Source: Conchocele bisecta (Eukaryota; Mollusca; Bivalvia; Lucinida; Thyasiridae). Taken from it: a stretch of 64,000 bases of DNA. This document shows positions 57,131 through 64,000 of this stretch, piece by piece (the first letter of the stretch is position 1; every line of letters starts with the position of its first letter). The notes beneath the pieces are model-generated. The model was not told the DNA's origin. It ran no database searches and saw nothing but the letters and a program-made list of their open reading frames with translations. The stretch covers positions 8,707,043 through 8,771,042 of the forward strand of contig CM055267.1 of assembly GCA_029237695.1 (NCBI GenBank), in the 5' to 3' direction. The position numbers and the translations under genes were made by a program.

Positions 57131-58113
57131 TTAACCCTTACACTGCTGATTTAATTTGTTGTTTTTTTTACGGTTTATTTTCCATTTTCATCTTCAAAGA
57201 CATGATTAGACAGTACTTTAAAATCATGCCAAAAGAAATGATACTTAAGTGCTGTCAAACCATGGTTTTATTGAGAAAGAAAAGTGAAGGTGAATGGGTT
57301 TAACGTCACATCAACAGCTAAGGTCATATAGAGACGGGACCACACTGTAAAGGCTCATCCGACAGACCAGTGCGATGGAAATATTATAGGAATGAATGGC
57401 CTTTTTGTGGAATTTATCGGGGTATAAACTTGGAAAAGCCACTTTCGCAATTGGCGATAAAAATATACAATTGGCGATAAAAAATTACAATTTTCGAAAA
57501 TTGTAATTTTTTATCGCCAATTGTATATTTTTATCCTATTGGTTATTATAGGAATGAATGGCCTTTTTGTGGAATTGATCGGGGTATAAACTTGGAAAAG
57601 TCGCGGGAATACTGGACGAAGGCCGGAAGGCCTCGTCCAGTATTCCCGCGACTTTTCCAAATTTATATCCCCGATAAATTCCACAAAAAGGCCATTCATT
57701 CCTTATAATTCCAGCATTTGAATTAAATTCATCAAGAAAATGTGTTTATTTTCCGTTTTCTTAAGAATTATTTTAACTGCGCCTGACGGTTATGGAAAGT
57801 AGTTCGGCATGGAGTTTACTGGGATATAAATTTTGGACGGAGACTTGCAACGGACCAATCAAATGTTAGGGAATTGTGTAAATATTTGTGTGCGATGGAA
57901 ATACAATGCAAGTACTTTTCATGCCTGGGACGAGGCTTGAACATGCAACCTCCAGGATTGAAGTCCCACTGCCATAACCCCTAGGCATATTGAGAGAGAA
58001 GGCAAAATATAAAGCAACAGCAGACAATTTGAATATGTATAGATAGGGGAGACAACTCGTAAGGACTTTGCAAACTTTGACGTTACAGTATGTGGTGGTG
58101 TTGAAAGGATTAA
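57131..58113. mobile_element. Family A MITE, apparently split by later sequence
   Basis: Left part TTAACCCTTACACTGCTG...AACCATGGTTTTATTGAG (57131-57284). A right-part-like GAAGGCAAAATATAAAGCAA-CAGCAGACA...GAAAGGATTAA is at 57993-58113. Between them are a SINE-tail fragment (57298-57340) and the nested hairpins at 57380-57715. The split is inferred. Confidence 0.5.
57380..57715. repeat. Nested long hairpins
   Basis: TTATAGGAATGAATGGCCTT-TTTGTGGAATT occurs twice direct (57389, 57547) and once inverted (57675-57710). Two internal perfect palindromes: AATTGGCGATAAAAAATTAC-AATTTTCG with its inverse (about 57466-57525), and GTCGCGGGAATACTGGACGA with its inverse (57600-57653). Confidence 0.85.
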
Positions 58114-58337
58114 CCCATAATATTAATTTTGTGGCTAGAACCAAGTTGCAATCTGAACTGAACCTCAACAATAAACCACACTGTTAGTAGTCGACATCAT
58201 TGTCATAAACATGCAGACCATACGGATGTTAAATGGGTACAATTACAGTGTAGAAAGATTACCGGTACACAAATTATAGAGAAATATTGGCGTATTTTCA
58301 AGGAAAATGCCACTGTTGTAACAATCGTGGTACAAAC

Positions 58338-58470
58338 CTGTGGCGGAGGGTGCTTGTTCTTTACAGCTTCATCGTATTTGGGTGGCTCCCTCATCGGTAT
58401 GAAGAACGGGTTGGAGGATGTGCGACTGACGGGCCGCGCCTCCACCGGGGACGATGGCAGCGACGTTGCC
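58338..58470 (-). CDS. MRTF: MRTF exon: REPPKYDEAV motif
   Basis: 133 nt; its first base completes the Met codon begun in the giant exon, and it ends in phase 0. Acceptor gcatgttgcag, donor gtttgt. It reads ATSLPSSPVEARPVSRTSS, then NPFFIPMREPPKYDEAVKNK and PPPQ. The PPxYxEAV core is a conserved short motif upstream of the MDDxxxIL motif in MRTFs. Phase and motif order make the call secure. Confidence 0.9.
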
Positions 58471-58639
58471 CTGCAACATGCCAGACTGGGTCAGGGGGCA
58501 ATTACAGCAGTTCACTTATGACACGCCGTGTGATTTTGTACCATCAGCGTAATTTCATTAAATAAGTTTACAAGATTTACAATATTTTTCATAAATAATG
58601 TCAAAAGTTGACAAAACACAACAAGGCAATCGCTGGGGA

Positions 58640-59110
58640 GTGTCTCACCCACTAAACGAGGCGATCACCAGAAAGCTGAAGGTCACCAAGATCAAAGTCA
58701 CAATATAAGGATATCCAAAATTATTGATACAAAATCATGGTCAGAAAGACGACACTGGGTGGATAGCCATCAAATAAGGAAGGAAGCTATTGATGAAGTT
58801 ATTTAATGACCCGACTGAACAGATCAGGAGATATTCAAAATTATTGACAAAAATGTCGAGGTCACCGGAATGACACCAGATGGATAGCTATCACTTTGAT
58901 AATAAAAATGACTAATGGATCAAGAGATATTCAACATTTGAAATTACACCAATGTAAAGGTTCATCAAGCTGAAGGTCAAGGTCACCCGAATGACAGTGG
59001 GTGGATAGCCATCAATGTGAGATAGCTATTGATGAAATTTGGTAAATGATATGACAAACAGATCGAGAGATATGGGAAATTTGACTACATCCAAAATTGT
59101 TGACGACACC
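58640..59110 (-). repeat. Reverse tandem repeat related to 10925-11330
   Basis: Units share GACACTGGGTGGATAGCCAT, AGATCAGGAGATATTCAAAA and AAGGTCAAGGTCACC. In the MRTF intron downstream of the giant exon. Confidence 0.65.
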
Positions 59111-59235
59111 CGATGGAATTGTGACCGCTATGTCTCACTTTCCACTATCGTTGGTAAATAATGGAATTTTCTATAAAATTGAATTGAGTATCCTCCAAAT
59201 GTACAAGTGAGTAAAATAATCTGTGGCCAACTTAC

Positions 59236-62200
59236 ATTTTCTGTGACTGCGGCGGCTGTGACAGGCCGTTCAGACAGGTGGGTGTGCTTCCCTTCTGGGC
59301 GACGGATGTCGTGATGATGAAGTGCTGCACCCCGCCCGGGGCTGTCGACACCGAGATGAGCGACTTGCCCGCCCCCAGGTTGATCGTCTGGTTTATGGCC
59401 TGGTTCTTGATGAACTCCAGGGACGGTGCTTTGCTGCGCGGCGGGGTCAACTTGGGGTTCTGTGTGACAATGATGGGCAGCCCCTGGTTGTTCTGTAGAT
59501 CCTGCAACAGGTGCGCCGGGATCTGGATCTGCTTCGTGTTCGGGGGCACGTTCTGTAGGCTCGACACCTTCGCACCGTTCGGCAGACTCGGCACGTTGAA
59601 GATCACCTGTGGCGGGGACTGGGGATTCTGTACGGAGCTGGTGGGCTGCGGCGTCCGAGTAGTCAGTATCGGCGGCCGGGTCTGACCCTGGGCCTGGCTC
59701 ATGGCGGGGGCTGGGGCGGGAATCTGCTGCATGGGGGCGTGTGTCTGGGCCTGAACTGGCTGCTGGGCCTGCACCGGGAATGGCAGTGCAGTGGAAATCT
59801 GCATGGGCCTCGAGGCAACCAAGCCAGGTTTGGGGCTCACCTGTGGAAGTGGCGTGGTTTGAGGTGGAAGAGGCGTTGCTTGAGGTGGTAGAGGCGTCGT
59901 ATGCGATGGAAGGGGTGTGGCATGGAGAGGGGTGGCCGGCGGGCGTTGTTTCTGGCTCTGTTCGAGGGCGGCCTGTTGCTGTTTGAGCTGGGCCAACTGC
60001 TGCGCCTGCTGTTGGAGTTGCTGCTGCTGCTGCTGTAGCTGCTGGTGCTGCAACTGCTGGATCTTCAACCGCAGCTGCGACTCTTCGAGCTGGGACTGCA
60101 GCGCCTCGATCTTATTCTGCTGTTGCTTCATTAGGTCCTCCTGGGAGAGGTGGCGGGGCGCCCCGGGGCCCGGCTCCCCCAGCTGCTGCTTCTGTTGTTG
60201 TTGTTCCTGCTGCAGCTGCTCCACCTGCTGGGTCTGCTGCAGCAGCTGGGTCTGGATCTGCTGGAGCAGCAGCTGCTGTTGCTGCTGGGCCGCCGACAGA
60301 CCGGGAACCGTCACCTGCTGCTGCTGTGTCGGGGACGGACTGTGGGCCGGCTGTGGTGTCGGGGGCAGACCGAACACCGGCTGTTGTGGCTGGCCTAGTG
60401 GCACACAGGGCAGTTGTTGTGTTGGTGACAGGCTGGAAACTGACAGTGGCTGCTGTAATGGTGACAGACCGGCAAGTGACACTTGCGGCTGGGCCAACTG
60501 ACCAAACGCTGGCTGTTGTTGGGAAATCGATCCAGGAATTGGCTGTTGTTCCACTGGCCGCAGACCGGGTAACAGCTTTTGGTTAAACGTAGGTAGTGGT
60601 GGAGGTGACGGAATGAACACGGACTGGGAACTAGGGCAGACGAGCTGCGGGCTGGGTTGTGGGCTTGGCTGTACTGGCACAGAGCTTGGCTGGGAGTTAG
60701 GCCGACTCACATTGTCCATACAACCAACATTGTCCAGGAAGCCTTTATTCAGACTATGGCTCAAGCTCAAATCAATGTCCATAGGAGCTGTGTCAATTTT
60801 GCCAGTTTCTGATTGCACGAGCGACAGAACTGATGGAGGTCTCGATTGTTCCATCTCCACAGGCACACTATTCACACTGTTCACATTCGTTTGACTAGCA
60901 TTCAATGATTTGTTCAAGTTGTTATTCGACACAGAGTAGTCTGGTGGCGAGGTGATATTTAAGTCCATTAAGTCTGGTGACAAAGGCATATCCATGAACA
61001 AAGGAGAAGTTGGGGAAATATTTGACACATTGTTCACAGCAGACTGCATCGACTGTATCGAAGCTAAAGGAGAGAGCACATCAGTTAAGGTTTCATCAAT
61101 GATGTCCCCTAAGGGAGACATGATAGAGCCGGGGCGTGACAGCACCGAGCTCTGATACGAGCCCACAGACCCGGGCGGTGACGACACAGACGAGTTCACT
61201 GATGACTGGACAGATCCCGGAGACGACACCGTGCCCACACTTTGTACTGACGCGGGACCGACACTCTGCACTGAAGGTGGTCCTACGCTTGGTACCGACA
61301 CTGGTCGCGAGAAATTAGCTGCCGATGTGGTTATGACGGCAGTTGGCTGCGACATGAACATGCTGGCGGACGAGAGTGCAGGTAACGGCGGCGGTGACAT
61401 CACCATTGACTGGGGCGACATCACACCCACCTTCGCAGACTTCACCGAGCCAGGCGAACTGAGCACCGAACTTACGGAACTGTCAGGCGATGTGACCGAC
61501 ACAGACGCAGAGCACTTGTCATCCATACATTTCAGAATTGAGTCAGCGTACGGCTTCAGTTTTTCTATGAGCACAGGTTTTGGTCCAGACACAGGTAAAT
61601 TTCTCTTCTTTAATTCGGCCTTCAATTCGGCAACCTTCATCTCCTCAAGACTGGTATAATGTTTGGCCGGCAGGTTTGTGGTTGGCGATGGAAGCGTCAC
61701 CCTCTTCACGGGGGGTTTACTCACAGGCTGACTGATGGAGCACTGGGGGTTCATCTGTGGCTGTGGCTGCCCCACCTGGGCAGGCTCCTGCTTGATGTGA
61801 GAGACCGCAGGCGAGGCAATCCGTATCTGCTGGATCTGAGGCAGGGCCCCGGGTGCCTTGTGTGGCGTGTTCATCGTAAACACTGTGTGTGGCGAAGTAT
61901 GCGACATCACGGTGATTGATTTCGACTCCGGAGTACTTGTCTCCACGGAGGTGGCGCCACTGGTGCCCACGGCAACCTGGAGGACAGTGGGCGGACCCTG
62001 TCCCTCCTTGTGGGCGGGCAGAATGACGGGCACCGACGACGGGTTCTGTTTCTGGTTGAACTCAAGCTGCCACTGCAGGAATAGCTGCTGCTGCTGCAAC
62101 AAGATGTGGTACGGTGTGTCTGAGTTGTGCGGGGTCCCCACTATTGTCACATTCGTAGGCACTGGCTGAGAACTTTTCACTACATTAGGTGGACCCTTAT

Positions 62201-62608
62201 ATTCATGGAATTTTATCACTTTAGTCTTAGGCTGAGTCTTGGGTTTTTGTTTCTTTGGTCGTGATTTATTGTTTAAACTTGACACTGAAGTGTTTAATTT
62301 TGCCGAGAATACACAGGATGGCAGTGACGTTCCTGACAACGAGAATGCATTGATACTCGGACTGGTCTGTTGTGGAATGCTGAATGGTGGAGTTGTCACT
62401 CTGGATGCCTGGGAGAACTGTATCTGTGTGGAGAACGGCAGTGACTTGGCAAACGACGTCGGCAGGCCCGGCGCGGGCGGGATGGGCGGGCTGCTGATGT
62501 CAGACAAATTGGAATCATCAGTTTGGTCGGGTGAGAACGCCTCATCACTTGATTTGTCATCAACTTGGTCATCTTCGTCACATGTCTTGTCAAACGATAT
62601 GGAGCCAT
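59236..62608 (-). CDS. MRTF: MRTF giant exon: basic, Gln-rich, SAP and coiled-coil regions
   Basis: 3,373 nt without a stop; acceptor ctgtctttcag at 62609, donor gtaagt at 59235. It opens with an acidic stretch (SFDKTCDEDD, then SSDEAFSPDQ), equivalent to the segment after the RPELs in vertebrates. Next come a Lys-rich basic segment (near 62226-62268), a YHILLQQQQLFLQWQL block, and the SAP domain at about 61535-61660 (LEEMKVAELKAELKKRNLPV, then SGPKPVLIEKLKPY). A ~1.2-kb Ser/Val/Pro-rich stretch with many VSSPGSV-like repeats follows. Then comes a Gln-rich coiled coil (about 59950-60290), equivalent to the leucine zipper used for dimerisation, and a Pro/Gln/Thr tail with TPLPPQTTPL repeats. 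The 1,091-residue open frame starts at a TTG; the true exon extends upstream to the splice site. Overlapping + strand frames are shadows. Confidence 0.93.
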
Positions 62609-63004
62609 CTGAAAGACAGGAAGTATATGGAAAACAATCAAAATGAAGTGCAAATGTCTGTAAATGGTTTCAATTCTCATCAGCAACATCAGTGGGATGG
62701 AAATACAATATTCTTTCATGCTGTGAGTGGGGATTGAAACCACAAGCTTCTGTATTGTAAGTCGGTGCTCGACTACTAGACTAGTGGAAAGATATCAGTG
62801 GGATCAGATGTCTACAGTGGAGCTGCCAGTGGACAAGCACTGCACAACCTGACCAGCATGGACGCCGACTGACTGGCAGACTGGCTCGTACGGCTTTACA
62901 CAAACCATATATCTTTATGTACACTAACACAGGCTGATCAGTGCCGATGTTGTTTGCCATTCAGTTAATGCAATAATTATTATAGTGGTGGAGTAATTTC
63001 ACTA
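62609..63004. other. MRTF intron segment, unassigned
   Basis: Intron between the giant exon and the RPEL exon. No repeat recognised except a GGCTGATCAGTGCCGATG fragment near 62931. Confidence 0.5.
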
Positions 63005-63054
63005 TGACAGTGTATTCAGATGTAGACAAGTCACTGGTAAAGGTGGGTTATCCA

Positions 63055-63795
63055 AGCTGGCAATGGCGGGTCGGGTATGGCGGTGATGGTGGGGATGGTG
63101 GGACGGGTGTGGTGGAGCAGGGATGGCGGGTCGGGTACGGCGGTGATGATGGGGATGGCGGGGCAGGTATGGTGGAGCAGGGATGGCAGTCATGGTGGGG
63201 ATGGTGGGACGGGTATGGTGGAGCAGGGATGGCGGGGCAGGGATGGCGGTCATGGTGGGGCAGGTATGGTGGAGCAGGAATGGCGAGGCAGGGATGGCGG
63301 TCATGGTGGGGCGGGTATGGTGGAGCAGGGATGGCAGTCATGGTGGGGATGGTGGGACGGGTATGGTGGAGCAGGGATGGCGGGGCAGGGATGGCGGTCA
63401 TGGTGGGGCAGGTATGGTGGAGCAGGAATGGCGAGGCAGGGATGGCAGTCATGGTGGGACGGGTATGGTGGAGCAGGGATGGCGGTCATGGTGGGGCGGG
63501 TATGGTGGAGCAGGGATGGCGGGGCAGGGATGGCAGTCATGGTGGGGCGGGTATGGTGGAGCAGGGATGGCGGGACAGGGATGGCGGTCATGGTGGGGCG
63601 GGTATGGTGGAGCAGGGATGGCGGGGCAGGGATGGCGGTCATGGTGGGTGGGCGGGTATGGTGGAGCAGGTATGGCGGGGCAGGGATGGCGGTCATGGTG
63701 GGGCGGGTATGGTGGAGCAGGGATGGCGGGGCAGGGATGGCGGTCATGGTGGGGCGGGTATGGTGGAGCAGGGATGGCGGGGCAGGTATGGCGGA
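63055..63795. repeat. 51-bp minisatellite beside the RPEL exon donor
   Basis: Unit GGGTATGGTGGAGCAGGGAT, GGCGGGGCAGGGATGG, CGGTCATGGTGGGGC, about 14 copies with some 24-bp deletions. 51 is a multiple of 3, so several frames on both strands stay open for 100-290 codons. Strongly G-rich on the + strand. Confidence 0.95.
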
Positions 63796-63804
63796 GATGC
63801 CTAC

Positions 63805-63972
63805 CCTTAATGAGCTGGTGCAGCGTGCCGTCGGGCTGCAGGATGTTTCCCTGCACCAACTCCAAGATGCCCGGTCGGTGCGACAACTTGTCATTGAGGC
63901 TGTCTGTGAGCCGTGCCTTCTTCAGCAGGCGTTGTCGCTCATGTAATGACGGGTCCACCAGGATATTGGTAT
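63805..63972 (-). CDS. MRTF: MRTF exon: last RPEL actin-binding motif
   Basis: 168 nt: two bases finish a split codon, 55 codons follow, one base remains. Acceptor gtatgttacag, donor gtaggc. It reads ...KKARLTDSLNDKLSHRPG followed by ILELVQGNIL; HRPGILEL carries the RPxxxEL core that binds monomeric actin, preceded by the typical basic/LxxxLxxKL helix. The following QPDGTLHQLIK matches the segment that in vertebrate MRTFs links the third RPEL motif to the acidic SFDxD region, so this is the C-terminal-most RPEL. A 51-bp minisatellite array starts about 10 nt beyond the donor. Confidence 0.93.
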
Positions 63973-64000
63973 CTGTAACATACAAGGCATGATGTGGCTC

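Larger units (their letters stand above)
52287..63972 (-). other. MRTF: Myocardin-related transcription factor (MRTF/MKL) gene, 3' five exons
   Basis: Five exons on the minus strand join in consistent phase to encode about 1,550 residues. In order they carry an RPEL motif (actin binding), an acidic/Ser region, a basic Lys-rich segment, a Gln-rich block, a SAP domain, a very long Ser/Pro/Val region, a Gln-rich coiled coil, a short conserved REPPKYDEAV motif, a conserved QAMDDVLEILI motif and an acidic C-terminal transactivation domain. This order is that of MRTF-A/B and Drosophila Mrtf, coactivators of SRF that shuttle to the nucleus when G-actin is depleted. Earlier exons with the other RPEL motifs lie beyond the right edge. 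The part present already exceeds whole vertebrate MRTFs (about 930-1,080 residues), mainly through the low-complexity regions. Confidence 0.93.

Noticed and set aside
59278..62646. Plus-strand open frames opposite MRTF (e.g. a Cys/Ser-rich 194-codon frame at 59917-60501)
   Set aside because: Antisense shadows of the GC-rich, Gln-rich MRTF exon; the Cys/Ser runs are CTG/TGC readings of the Gln codons.
63002..63992. Frames of 100-290 codons on both strands with GGAGMAVMVG or HPCPAIPAPP repeats
   Set aside because: By-products of the 51-bp minisatellite (length divisible by 3); the only real coding part is the RPEL exon at 63805-63972.

Overview
The window is eukaryotic nuclear DNA. It is AT-rich and has large introns with consensus GT/AG splice sites, a very dense load of foldback transposons (MITEs), SINEs, LINE remnants and minisatellites, and no operon-like packing. 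The repeat repertoire and the two host genes suggest a lophotrochozoan animal, most probably a marine bivalve mollusc. The clade is inferred from familiarity with such repeats and was not tested by search.

Two host genes converge on a repeat-filled spacer. On the + strand, about 10.7-26.6 kb holds the last five recognisable coding exons of POLDIP3/SKAR, an RRM-type mRNA-export and exon-junction-associated protein. Exon phases fit throughout and the stop codon is at 26565-26567. On the - strand, 63.97 kb down to 52.29 kb holds the last five exons of a myocardin-related transcription factor (MRTF/MKL). These encode the final actin-binding RPEL motif, basic and Gln-rich regions, a SAP domain, a Gln-rich coiled coil and the C-terminal transactivation domain. 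Both genes lack their 5' exons: POLDIP3's lie to the left of the window or were not recognised, and MRTF's lie to the right.

Layout: 0-1.5 kb, SINE fragment and unassigned DNA. 1.55-10.4 kb, an L1/Tx1-like LINE broken by at least three nested insertions: a 162-bp satellite block, a ~0.5-kb element, and a ~4.1-kb composite that itself carries a 2.2-kb tandem-structured element. 10.7-26.6 kb, POLDIP3 exons in introns full of MITEs, a 1.9-kb TIR element, a 3.8-kb Jockey/CR1-like LINE with a 13-bp target-site duplication, and a ~2.5-kb array of a 52-bp minisatellite ending exactly at the last 3' splice site. 26.6-52.3 kb, POLDIP3 3' UTR and spacer, made almost entirely of hairpin MITEs, SINEs nested in SINEs, and tandem repeats. 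52.3-64 kb, MRTF, with a 51-bp minisatellite beside the donor site of the RPEL exon.

The most striking feature is not a new protein system but the repeat landscape. At least six hairpin MITE families are present, one of them (TTAACCCTTA...TAAGGGTTAA ends) about eighteen times, and several copies lie within tens of bases of functional splice sites. Almost all short open reading frames outside the two genes and two LINEs are by-products of these repeats.
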